This document shows positions 22,101 through 32,005 of a stretch of DNA of 64,000 nucleotides, piece after piece. Every line of letters starts with the position of its first letter. The first letter of the stretch is position 1. The DNA comes from Clytia hemisphaerica (taxonomy: Eukaryota; Cnidaria; Hydrozoa; Leptothecata; Clytiidae), in assembly GCA_902728285.1 (NCBI GenBank), contig CACVBU010001120.1, positions 124,001-188,000 on the forward strand. Reading direction: 5' to 3'. The notes beneath the pieces are model-generated. The model saw nothing but the letters and a program-made list of their open reading frames with translations. It ran no database searches and was not told where the DNA came from. Position numbers and translations under genes: made by a program.

Positions 22101-23012
22101 AGCTGTTCCGATTTGCCAGCTAGGAGAATATTTCTAAAAAGTTAACATATTTAGCTTCTTCAGAACAGGGCCGGCGAATCGGTTTTAAAAGTGAGGGGGC
22201 TAAATGATTTACTGACTAAGGAGGCCCCACCATGCTTGGGGCCGACGGGTCGGAAAATTTTTGAAATTATGGTACTCTACATTGGCCTAGAAGTGGTCTA
22301 AATTTAATTTTTATGAAGTTACTGGAATGAAAAAATCAAAGAAAATAGGCGTTTTTTTATACTGATAATCAGCAAAGAATATACTATATAATAACAAAAT
22401 GAAACTAAATAAAGCGGACTTTTACATGTTCAAAATTCATAAGTAAAAGTAGATTGAGGGTATGCTTTAACAGACAGTAATAAAAATTAAAATTGTCCAT
22501 AGTATTTAAAGCGATGTTCTCGAGTCGACACAAACTCTCTACCAACTTCATCTAAATCAAGTTTATCCGTTAGATTTTTATGGATATGGAGCAAAGAAAG
22601 ATTGTTAAACCGTTTTGCCTTCATTGTTGACCAATTCTTTTTTTCTCTATCTCACCCTCTCTTTTTTTTTGTTGAAAAAGTGCGGGGGGCTACAACCCCC
22701 CTAGCCCCCCCCCCCCCGGGTTCGCCGGCCCTGCGGAACAGCTCCAAATTTCCAGCTGTAAAAGTAAATTTTTTCTAGAAAAAGTCCCACATTGCCAGGA
22801 ACAGCTCTGCAAAAGAAGTTTTTGCTTTGTTCCTTAAATTAGCTGTTCCGATTTGCCAGGAGCAACTTTGTAACTTCTTTAACTCCACAGGAACAGCTCT
22901 TTATTTCCAGCTGGAGATAAAAAGGAAAGTATCTGTTCTAACGCCAGTGAGCAATCTTTTTATTTCAAGGGGACAGCTCTCTATTTCTAGCTGGAGATAA
23001 AAAAAGCAAAAA
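22101..23012. repeat. Degenerate AGCTGTTCC / GGAACAGCT repeat patch
   Basis: AGCTGTTCCGATTTGCCAG occurs at about 22101 and 22840. GGAACAGCTC with a following CCAGCTGGAGATAAAA occurs near 22889 and, with one change, near 22972; further GGAACAGCT copies lie near 22735 and 22799. The patch is interrupted by the element at 22166-22733. Confidence 0.65.
22166..22733. mobile_element. hAT-like miniature element with CAGGGCCGGCGAA ends
   Basis: Left end CAGGGCCGGCGAATC and right end GGTTCGCCGGCCCTG are inverted repeats; CAGGG-type ends are usual for hAT elements. The possible flanking duplication is imperfect (CAGAACAG against CGGAACAG). The 568-bp interior is AT-rich with C-runs near the right end and has no transposase. 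A related fragment lies at 4955-5155. Confidence 0.7.
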
Positions 23013-23519
23013 ATTGAGCTGTTTCTGTTTGCTGTTAAAGTACCTTAAAAACAATTCAGTCTCCATAAGGCTCGAAATTGCGAAGATAAAAAATTGTTCA
23101 AAGGATCGTAAATTCTTGAAATTCAACCAAAAATTTAAAACTTCGTTTCGTGAAAACTATTCAAAAAAGGAGGCGCTGACGAGATCAACATTGTTACAAC
23201 GCTTCCTTCTTACCACACTTGTACGCTGATAAGTTTGACAAAATGTGTAAAAAGGAATGTATTAGATATTGTCTTACATAAGAGTTTTGTTTATAGGTCA
23301 TTGACATTAATACTTATGAAAAGTAAACCAACATAAAGCAAAGATAGTTTTAACACCCCATTTACTTCATAGAAGTGAAAAAATTGGCCGCTACAGTGTG
23401 GATTGATCCATTGATACTTAAACAAGACAAAGGTAGGGAAGGTTTCCAGTAATTCCCTTGACTGTAAACTTTAATTCTAAATTGTCAAGATGTTGATTAA
23501 ATCGAGTAGAAGTTTTGTA
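23013..23519. other. No supported gene
   Basis: Short plus-strand open frame at 23014-23229 has no recognised motif. Nothing else is visible. Confidence 0.35.
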
Positions 23520-24185
23520 GTGCCAAATAAACGGGGGGGTTCGAATAAACGGGGGGGGGGGGGTTGGAAAATTTTCGAGATCTTAATAAACGGGGGAGAC
23601 CTAATACACGGGTTTCGAATTAAATCTGGCGCGAGAGAAAAAATCAAGTAAATAAAAGGAGCGATAAGGGGAAATGCCTTATAAAAGGTTGATAGATTTC
23701 CTTTCTTCTCTTTTGAAAGCCAGGTGTTCATTCAAAAGATGTTTTTCTATTTTAAATTCAATAAAAGAAATATGATTAAACGATTGACTTTTTATTTTAA
23801 TGTTTTTTGTTTTCATAATGACCCATAAAGTCTGTCAAAATGGAAAAATGAGCTAAAATTGCTTGATACACGGCCAATTTTCGTTCTGTTTACTTGATAT
23901 TTTTCGTGCAAATTTACATGGGATCAAAGCTAAAGCTAAGCAAAAATTTAATTCGAAACCCGTGTATTGCCGGGGGGTTGGAAATTTTACTTATGAAAAC
24001 CCAAAATAAGGTAAATATAGGCTAAAATCAGGCTATTTAGAGCAAAATAAGGGTCCTTCTCTTTGACAGCTGAAAATATTCTTTAAAATTAATAAACGGG
24101 GGTCCTAATAAGGTCCGGGGTGGTTGGAAAATTTTCGAAAAATTAACAAGCGGGGGGGGGGGGGGGGGGGCCGTTTATTTGGCAC
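23520..24185. mobile_element. 666-bp G-tract element with AATAAACGG ends
   Basis: Ends GTGCCAAATAAACGG and CCGTTTATTTGGCAC form a 15-bp inverted repeat next to G runs of 7-20. The interior repeats AATAAACGGGG five or so times and has a block around AAATAGGCTAAAAACAGGC-like sequence shared with the fragment at 30005-30145. No open frame and no certain target duplication. Confidence 0.75.
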
Positions 24186-24678
24186 CTAAAAGAGTATATT
24201 GTGATGAAGGAAACAAATATCTCATATCAAATAAAATTTCGGAACATTTGTAAATTTGATTACATCACATTATTCTAAAAAAAAATTGATAAAGTATAAA
24301 TATATTGTAGTATACTATAAGAATATGTACAAATTCACTCAATTATGAGAAATCCAATCGTTTCTTTTCAGTTCGTTGGCTACTTTTTTTTACAATGTTT
24401 TTTTAAATTTAAAGTATTTGTTCCAGCCAACTGCAGCTCATCTAGAACTGTAATTGAATTAAGTACTCGTGTACCTTTCCAAACATCTTTCGACTATAGT
24501 CTTCGCACCAGCCGTTAGAATATTTGTCAGTTTTTCATTTCCTGTTATAGTCCATTTAGCCTTGGAGCTGTTAGCGGCACTAGCGAGACCTCAACGAACG
24601 AGGGAGTCTTTAAGATTCAACCAAGAGCCAACCGTTTCCACTCAACTGTGTATAAAAATATAATCTTTATCAAACCAA
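24186..24678. other. 3' flank of the COQ8 gene
   Basis: AT-rich, no supported gene. It would carry the 3' UTR of the minus-strand COQ8 gene; TTTATT-type A/T runs are present but a specific polyadenylation site cannot be assigned. Confidence 0.35.
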
Positions 24679-27600
24679 TCACGTAGACTTTTCGTAGTTC
24701 AAGTAAGTCTCATGAAATAAGTCATAACAATTGATTTTAGCTTTCAGTTTTGTTGACAATAAAAATGCGCCAGATAGTTTACGGTGAAGGGAGTATGACT
24801 CTTCGGGAGGAGGAGTCAACCGGTGCCGCATCATGACGGGAATCAGGTCGCGGATCTTGTTGGTGATGTCTTGTTGTGTGAAATCGAAAGGTTCATTGAC
24901 GCGGAACGGTTCGCCTAGGATGGTCACTGCATCAACATTTGCATCGATGAAAGCCTGGAAATGTTGAATATAATGGTTGAAAAATATGTAGGATGAAAAT
25001 GTCGAATGAAATTGTTGAAAGCGCTGTAGAAAGGTTTTTAAAAGATATACTGGGGAAAACGCATAAATTAAGAAGGAATGAAATAATCTGGAAGCTTCTT
25101 AATTTTAAATCATAAAAGTGAAGTTGAGTTAAAGAGTTACTTGTGTTTCATAGCCTGTTTGAAATCCGAGGGCAGTTAAGCCATTACTGACGCCTTCACG
25201 ATTGCCAGTAGCTGCAGAATGAATGACCTGAACGGAAAGAAAAAGAAATCGAAAGTTGAAAGTGTGGTTGAAAAAAGTTTTTCATAAATAGCCATGCTAA
25301 AATTATCACGCATATTTTTCGTTTTAAACTTTTAACAACATAAGACCTCCCTTTAGTATATTATCTAAATTGGCAAACTTCGATGCACAAAACTGAACCA
25401 AGAACGACAAACCTCGATATAATTATCCACAAAGTTGGGAGCGTATTCACGAGTGGCACCAAAATCAAGAAGACAGAGTTGGTCGGTCTCTTTATTGTAC
25501 AAGAAGTTTGACCAGTTCGGATCGGTTTGCATTAGTTTCAATTCGAATAGCTCTTTCAAGCACAACTTCAGTACACTGTGAGCAACCTGTTAAGATAAAG
25601 GGAGTGTGAAACATAACTGAGGATTTACTTTACATAACAAAGTTACATTGGGCTCTTCCAGAAAAAATTCGTTCATGGGGGGTGGAGGATATATTATTTT
25701 GTCTTTGATCTACCCCTGGACATTTCGATTTTTCACCCCCTGGACACGTGTTTCACCCCTGGACAAGCATCAAATTGACCCCCTGGACACAAATATTTAC
25801 CCCTGGACATCAGATTCACCCCATGGACATGGCAGTTTTTCAGGGTTTTTTCAATACCCCTGGACAATATATCCTCCACCCCCCCCATGAATGGTTTTTT
25901 TCTGGAAGAGCCCATTCAACCTTTTTGTTTGAACTGTCAATTATTTAAGACAACTCTTGTTTGACTTTATGACTAATGTTGAAAAACGCTAAAAAAGGAA
26001 TTTACTGAATGATCTTAAAAACCATCTAGGTGGCTGGTTGAGGTTTGAGGAATTTCTTTATGATCTCTTGTCGTAAGAAAAAGTATACCTTGTTTCTAGT
26101 TTCTTGGTCCATCTCCGCGACAGCATCTAGAGGAACGCCCTGAATGAGCTCTGTTGCTAAAACTTTTTTGGATGACACTTCAGGGAAATACTGTGCAATA
26201 AAGTATTCATCTTCGTCTTTCAAAAGCTCCCTAGAATAAGTAAAGTTTGTTAAGATTTTACTCCCCTGTAACTATACGTATCTATTCCATCGCATAAAAC
26301 TCTTGTATACGGTTCTTTGGGTAAAGCATCAGGGATTCACATCATCTATTTTCCTTAGTCAGATCCTAAACATGGTTTTCCACTTACTTGAACTTCATGG
26401 CACATTCAGCTTCTCTGTAGTAATCCACTTCCCATGAAAGTTCTTTACGTGCCACAGTGGCTGCTTCTTCTAAGAAGAGTCCTAAAGGTGGAAGGACAAG
26501 CAAAAAGTTAAATACTTTGAGGGAACTAATTTTTGGCGGCTACAAGCTTTATTTAGCGAGGCAACAATTTTCAAACTTGCCCAATTTGCCACAATTAGTT
26601 CTTACCAAAATGATAATTTTTCCATTACCGTACTTCAAAACAGTATTTAAGTTCCATCAGCTCACTAACCTCTGAATAACTTTGAGGAAGTATCCATTGC
26701 TTTCAAGAAAATATTTCAAGAAACTTTCGAGAAAATGTTGTTTCGTTGCAAGCAAGAATATCGACACAGGAATCACTCAAGGAAATATTGCTTGTCAGCA
26801 AAACATCGTTCATTCACTTCAAGTGTGCACTACTTTAGGCATACAAACTTTCGCGAGCAGAAACTGGCGATTTTCGCGAATTTTGGCCCTTTTCGAGAAA
26901 GTAAATGTTTTTTAAAATTCTAGGAAGGGCCATTCGCGAAAGTTTATGCACGCGAAAAATTCTTGACAAAATAAAAATCAGTAAAACTTAAAACTTTTTA
27001 GTCTGTTAAAAGACTAATAAATTAAAGGACAAACGTTTCGAGCCAATCCAAGAAGTATTTGTCCCTCTAAGCCATTTTTTCATGTGAAAATTTGCGAAAG
27101 TAAATGTCGTGAATTTCGCGATTTCTCGTCCTCGCAAAAGTTTCTGCTCACGAAAGTTTGTACGCGCCTAAAGTAATCTTTGTTTTGTTTGCCATTTTTC
27201 AATGAATGCTTTAATTCTAATCCATCATATACTGTTGAAAAGATAATTCAAAACAAACAGTTGGATGAATCATATCTTTTATGAATTTTATTGTTTCAGA
27301 TTGAACATTGCATACCGTCCGGGAGAATCTTTGAGAAGGCCAAGATAGAGAGAAGTGCATCGACATCACTATCAATACTTTCTGCTACTCCTGGGTACTA
27401 AAGAGAGAAAAAACAGAAATAAAAGTTAAACATTTCATCTAAAGTCACCTTTTAATCATTCAGGAACAAAAGATTTAATCAAAGGATTATTTTATGAATC
27501 TTCCCATGTCCTTCAAAAAATCTTTAATCAAAATAATATTATGACAATTCCATCCTATGAATGAAGATTTGCATATCAGAGAATGGCATTTATAATATAT

Positions 27601-27757
27601 CATACTTTAAACTCACCTGAATTTTGAGTGCAACAGTTTGTCCATCTTTTGTAACCGCTTGATGAACTTGTCCAATAGAAGCTGCAGCAAATGGTTTAAC
27701 GTCAAAAGTTTCAAACTTCTCTTGCCAATTCTCACCAAGTTCAGCTGCCATCATTTC
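24679..27757 (-). CDS. COQ8: Atypical kinase COQ8 (ADCK3/ADCK4 family), C-terminal seven exons
   Basis: UbiB-family kinase-like ATPase required for coenzyme Q biosynthesis in the mitochondrial inner membrane. Exons on the minus strand: 27617-27757, 27316-27397, 26388-26481, 26089-26230, 25413-25586, 25141-25227, 24679-24954 (stop at 24679). All phases agree, giving about 331 residues. Family hallmarks are visible: the Ala-rich nucleotide loop in [12 protein letters not shown], the lysine in VALKIQYPG, the acidic stretch [15 protein letters not shown], the catalytic-loop equivalent [10 protein letters not shown], the metal-binding LDFGATREY, and the C-terminal [22 protein letters not shown]. 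The N-terminal extension with the KxGQ motif and the mitochondrial targeting region are not found upstream of 27757. They may lie beyond a large intron or be lost. Two miniature elements sit in its introns. Confidence 0.92.
25650..25913. mobile_element. 264-bp element with internal CCCCTGGACA repeats
   Basis: Ends GGGCTCTTCCAGAAAAAA and TTTTTTTCTGGAAGAGCCC are inverted repeats, flanked by ATT on both sides. Just inside, ATGGGGGGTGGAGGATATAT is matched inverted at the other end. The core contains six or seven copies of CCCCTGGACA at 17-26 bp spacing. It lies in a COQ8 intron. Confidence 0.85.
26833..27173. mobile_element. TA-flanked miniature element, CTTTAGGC ends
   Basis: CTTTAGGCATACAAACTTTCG at the left is matched inverted at the right (CGAAAGTTTGTACGCGCCTAAAG), with TA on each side. 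Arms also share GAGCAGAAACT. The interior is rich in TTCGCGAA-type palindromes. It lies in a COQ8 intron. Confidence 0.85.
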
Positions 27758-28987
27758 CTGAAACCAACAAGAAAAACAGTATTTCTAGACACAATTTATT
27801 ATTTTTGATTGACATTTGCTTGTCCTCATTGGATGATAATTCAGGATAATTTGACAATTATAACAATAAAGCAACACTTAAAGCCAAAACCAGAGGCACC
27901 TTGACAATTTTTGAAAAAGAGTCTTCCAAAAAATTAATTTTCAGTCAATCCCAGTTTTGGGGCCTATTTGTTTCATCACTATTTTTGCTATGTTTACTAC
28001 AAGTGCACTCGATTCAATTTTTTCTGTCCAGATCTGTAGCACTTTTTGTAAATAAACTTGCAAACTCCCTTTTAGCAAAAATAGTAAAAACATCAACCTT
28101 CTGCAAGCAAAGCAAAGTTTGCAATTTCTTCACAGTAAAAATTGCATCTAAAATTAGACTGGATGATACTTTCTTAGCCTGATTGCCGATTTTAAACCAA
28201 TAAAATTAGAGAAGTGAAGAGCTGAAACTGTAGCTTGCTCCACGCACGGGTCTATATCTGAAATCAAAATAGCAGTTGTTTTCATAATGGCAGGATGGTG
28301 GTCACACAACCGTAAATAAACAGTGGATTGAAAATTACTTTTCAAAATTCAAAGTACAACCAGGGATCATAAAGATGGCAGACAACAAAACTTGCAATAT
28401 TTACTATCATTTTCAAAGTTTTCATGGAATTTCATAGCACTTTTAGCAAATAGCATCTACAGCATTTATAGTAAGTGAAACAAATAGGCCCGTAATCAAA
28501 ACATGACGTCATTTCAAAATTCAAATTGTGAAATTCACAAATATTTTTTCTTTAACATGTAGCATATACAAAAGAATTTCTCGTTCTTTAATAAAAGAGG
28601 TTTAAAAATACGTGTTTTCATGAAAACGAGGCGGAGTGTAGAAGATTAACGGTATCTACAAAAATAAGAGGCACTTGACAGAAAACGAAAGTGAAATATC
28701 TTTTGATCTAGTTGATGAAATCTCTTGAAATTTTCAGGGATGTTTTTTCAGACTAAAACAAACTAAAATGTTGTGTTGGAATGTTCAAAATTTACAGTTT
28801 ACAGAAAGTAATTTTCTTGAGGGTTTCAGGAAAGGTCTATTCTCGCATGGACCTAATTTTGCGAATCGAAAATTTAATTATTTAATTTCGCAAATTCCTG
28901 TTTTTGACTTAAAATTTATTTTTCCTGGGGGATTTGACCAAAAGCATGAAATAAAATATTTTGGGAGGATTAAATTTCGGGAAAATA
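27758..28987. other. No supported gene between COQ8 and the G2E3-like gene
   Basis: I looked here for the missing COQ8 N-terminus and for a HECT C-lobe and found neither. The open frames seen lack motifs and splice context. CGCGAAA-type and AATTTGGCGG motifs begin near 28840. Confidence 0.35.
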
Positions 28988-29268
28988 CCTTAAAGGAAGA
29001 AATTTTGGCGGGAATCTAATTTGGCGGATGGCCAAAAAGGTTTTTCAGAGGGAATTTAATTTGGCGGTTGCTGAAAATTTTAACCTTAAAATGGCGTCAA
29101 AACAGCGAAAAAAATAGCAAAAACACCTTTAAAGAGATCGTATTTTCAAAAAGTTTAATTTGGCGGGAATTTAATTTGGCGGATGGCGGAAAAAAGAAAT
29201 TTTGGTGGGAACTTAATTTGGCGCAAATCCGCCAAATTTTCTTTCCGCCAAAATTTCTTCCTTTAAGG
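28988..29268. mobile_element. TA-flanked miniature element, CCTTAAAGG ends
   Basis: Left end CCTTAAAGGAAGAAATTTTG continuing GCGG is perfectly mirrored at the right end, with TA at both borders (28986-28987 and 29269-29270). The interior carries at least five AATTTGGCGG copies. Length 281 bp. Confidence 0.85.
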
Positions 29269-29397
29269 TAGCCAAAAATCACGAAAACCGCGAAAATTAA
29301 TCCACTTAAGGTAGTTTCTACAATGCAGTTTTAAAAATCGGTGATATTCTTTGATGTGAATTTTCAGGACCTAAAATTAATACCTGTTGGTCATTAA

Positions 29398-29580
29398 TTA
29401 GGCTGTTCCAGAAATAAAAGTATGCAGGAATTGGAGAAGAAGCTTCCTCTCAGAATTTACCCCAAAGATTTCCGACCCCTAGACAAGCATCAATTTGCCT
29501 GCCTCAGACATGAACAATTTCACGTTACCCATAGACAATATATCCTCAACTCCCCGTAAAATTTAATTCTGAAACTGCAT
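29398..29580. mobile_element. Decayed relative of the CCCCTGGACA element
   Basis: Begins GGCTGTTCCAGAAATAAAAG and includes ACCCCTAGACAAGCATCAAT, CCATAGACAATATATCCTC and AACTCCCC, the same landmarks and order as in 25650-25913 (CCCCTGGACAAGCATCAAAT, CCTGGACAATATATCCTCC). It is much more diverged and its right end is blurred. Confidence 0.65.
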
Positions 29581-30004
29581 ATTTCGTGAGTGAACGGGAG
29601 CCCCGTGTGTAAATGTTATTAACTCATAAAATTAAGTCTAGCAAGTTACATCAAGTAAAAGTTGTATGTCAGCATTCACAAGTAGCGATGTGTATAAAAA
29701 CTTACTGGCAACTTCCCGAGTAAACTTCACGAATTTGGAATACACAGAGTCCTGAAACAATCTTTTATTTTGTCCAGCCTCGGCAAAATCTGGTTTTAGA
29801 AGATTGATAAGCTTCTTGTGTGTTAAGAAGCCCGTATTCGATCGAAATATATGCAGAAACACAGGACAGGCTCGTGCAATCTAAAAGAGGGAATTTTTTG
29901 GAAGATTTAAGGACGTCATAAGATTACAAAAAGTATCATCAATCAATGTATTTCAATCATACATCGTTTTACCCTTTTAAAATTGATATCTCGGTAAACC
30001 TTAT

Positions 30005-30145
30005 ATCGAAAATCTTCAATAAACAGGGGGGTGTCGAAATAGGGGGTTGGAATCTCAACTCTTGAAAACACTGAAATAGGACAAAAATAGGCTAAAAACA
30101 GGCTTTTCACAGCAAAATAAGAGACTTTACTTTGGTACTTTGACA
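30005..30145. mobile_element. Fragment of the 23520 G-tract family
   Basis: CAATAAACAGGGGGGTGTCG followed by GGGGGTTGGAAT and AAAATAGGCTAAAAACAGGC and AGCAAAATAAG matches the order of landmarks at 23970-24060. No inverted right end is visible, so it is a partial copy. It lies in a G2E3-like intron. Confidence 0.6.
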
Positions 30146-30237
30146 TCTGTAAAGTCCAGTTTGAAATTTTTAATTCTCAATCTTGTTTTCGATACACCTT
30201 ATTTAGTAATTTTTTGAGTGTCTTCAATGTAATTCTA

Positions 30238-30549
30238 CCGGGTGCGCCACAAAAAAGTTTCTCTCCTAGAAACTGATTTTCTCGAAATCCTGTAAAGCCT
30301 ATTGCGATTGCTAATTTAAAATTAAATTTTGATAGGTCAATTTTTAACGTTTTTGAGCACTTTCGGTAAGTAACTTTTTTATTCGATTGAGCATAACTTA
30401 CGATCTAATGAACCGAATTTATTAAACGACCCATCAAAATTTAAGTTTATCTTTCTTCTTTCCAATGGAATAGGAATAATTCTTTTAAAATTTTAACGAT
30501 TTCGAGAAAATCAGTTTCTAAGAGAGAAACTTTTTTGTGGCGCACCCGG
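30238..30549. mobile_element. CCGGGTGCGCC family, short copy 3
   Basis: 312-bp copy with the same CCGGGTGCGCCACAAAAAAG ends, TA-flanked (30236-30237, 30550-30551). The right arm is near full-length, while most of the left arm beyond about 55 bp is deleted. It lies in a G2E3-like intron. Confidence 0.85.
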
Positions 30550-30999
30550 TATATATATAAGTTATACTGGCCCCTGGCCTGGAAACTCTAATTGGCCTAC
30601 TCCTGTGGATTTGTGAGAAATGTATACCAAGCTGACAAAGTAAGATAACTTTTCAATCAAGGTGACACAATGGTTTAAAATGAAAGAGTTTGAAATCACT
30701 AACCTGTAACAAACCAAACTCTTCAAATGCTTTTCTAATATCCTTGTATCCTTCTTTTGGGTTTGGAAAGGTAAAAATTTCTTTTAAGCCGTGTTCGTTG
30801 ATGAAGCTGGGAATATCACCGTTTTGAAGGATGCTGAGTGCTGATTTATTAATGAATAGTGAAATATCATTTATCATCAAAGTTTCAAGATATTCCTGAT
30901 TGACCGCCAGCCTGATTTGTTCAAACTCCATTTCGCTAATTTGCCGATTTTTATATGAATGAATTCTTCATTAACTTAGGGGATTAGGGCAAATAGCAT

Positions 31000-31090
31000 G
31001 AAATCAAAGATTTCGCGGGGATTTAAATTCACGAAAATGGCCCAAATTCACCAAAATCGTGAAAGTTAATCACCTTAAAGGATAATTATT
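31000..31090. repeat. CGCGAAA-type repeat fragment
   Basis: ATTTCGCGGGGATTTAAATTC and CACGAAAATGGCCC, then CCTTAAAGGATAA, are the motifs of the TA-flanked miniature elements at 28988 and 33558. No second end is visible. Confidence 0.45.
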
Positions 31091-31459
31091 CATTAAAAGT
31101 CCACACACAAAGTTATCCTTTTAAGGTACTCTCCCCTCTTAAATCCCTCACTCTCCTTCCACTTTAATAACAACATCAGATTACACTATGCTTGGGACAG
31201 GAAAACAACAAAAGAACCTGGTATATAGTAACGTACCAAAAATAACGTCAATCAAATAGAAGTTGTTCTCTTAGACCGTCATCAGTGTAGTAATTCTGCT
31301 TGATGGCTTTCATGATAAGATTGAAATTTTTCTCCTCCAAAATCTTCCGCAAGCTAAAAATAAGAACCAGGAAATTAGTAAAAAAGTGTTTGTAGCCCCC
31401 TCACTTTTTTGCAAAATAATGTTTGGTTAATAAGTTAAGGATTTTTCTATCGAATTCAT

Positions 31460-31820
31460 CTCTTAAATTCCCGGGGGGGGGGGGTACTAGGATTGATGGG
31501 TGTCGGGTATGTGCGTGCCAAACCTCTGGACCCTTACCCTTAGAGAGACTTTTTCACAAAAAATTTCTATAATGGGCCAAAGAAATTCGATTTTTAAAAG
31601 AATTTTTCCAATTTTCGAAAAATTTCTCTAATTTTCCCACTTTTTTGACTTTTGACTTTTCTTTAACCCGAGTTTGTGAAAAAAACCGACCCTTTGAAAG
31701 AGAGACTGATTTTGACTTCTTGTTTTTTTTGTTTTGGTAACCCTTAGAGAGACTTTGGGAGGTTGAAAAACCCTACCCATTTTTGCCTAAGTACCCCCCC
31801 CCCCCCCCCCCCCCCCGGGT
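31460..31820. mobile_element. G-end element with TACTTAGGCAAAAATGGG ends
   Basis: Left end CCCGGGGGGGGGGGTACTAGG and right end CCTAAGTAC followed by about 20 C then GGG are inverted. Just inside, ATGGGTGTCGGGTATGTGCG sits at the left and ACCCATTTTTGCCTAAGTAC at the right. Two CCTTAGAGAGACTTT motifs lie inside, as in the 53478 copy. It lies in a G2E3-like intron. Confidence 0.75.
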
Positions 31821-32005
31821 TTAAATCTATCAAAATGTAGGTTAAAATCGTTAAAATGGCAGTTTCTACCCTTAAAATTGCCAAAACATTTTCACGCACA
31901 TACCCGACACCCATTTTTGCCTAAGTACTCCCCCCCCCCGGGTTAAATTCTATCAAAATATAGGTTAAAATGGCAGTTTCTACCCTTAAAATTGCCAAGA
32001 TTTTA
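31818..32005. repeat. Duplicated flank plus second right end of the G-end element
   Basis: The sequence after the element (AAATCTATCAAAATGTAGGT through CCCTTAAAATTGCCAA) recurs at 31945-32005 after a second right end, CACGCACATACCCGACACCC...CCTAAGTACTCCCCCC. So an element end plus about 70 bp of flank is tandemly duplicated. Confidence 0.75.
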
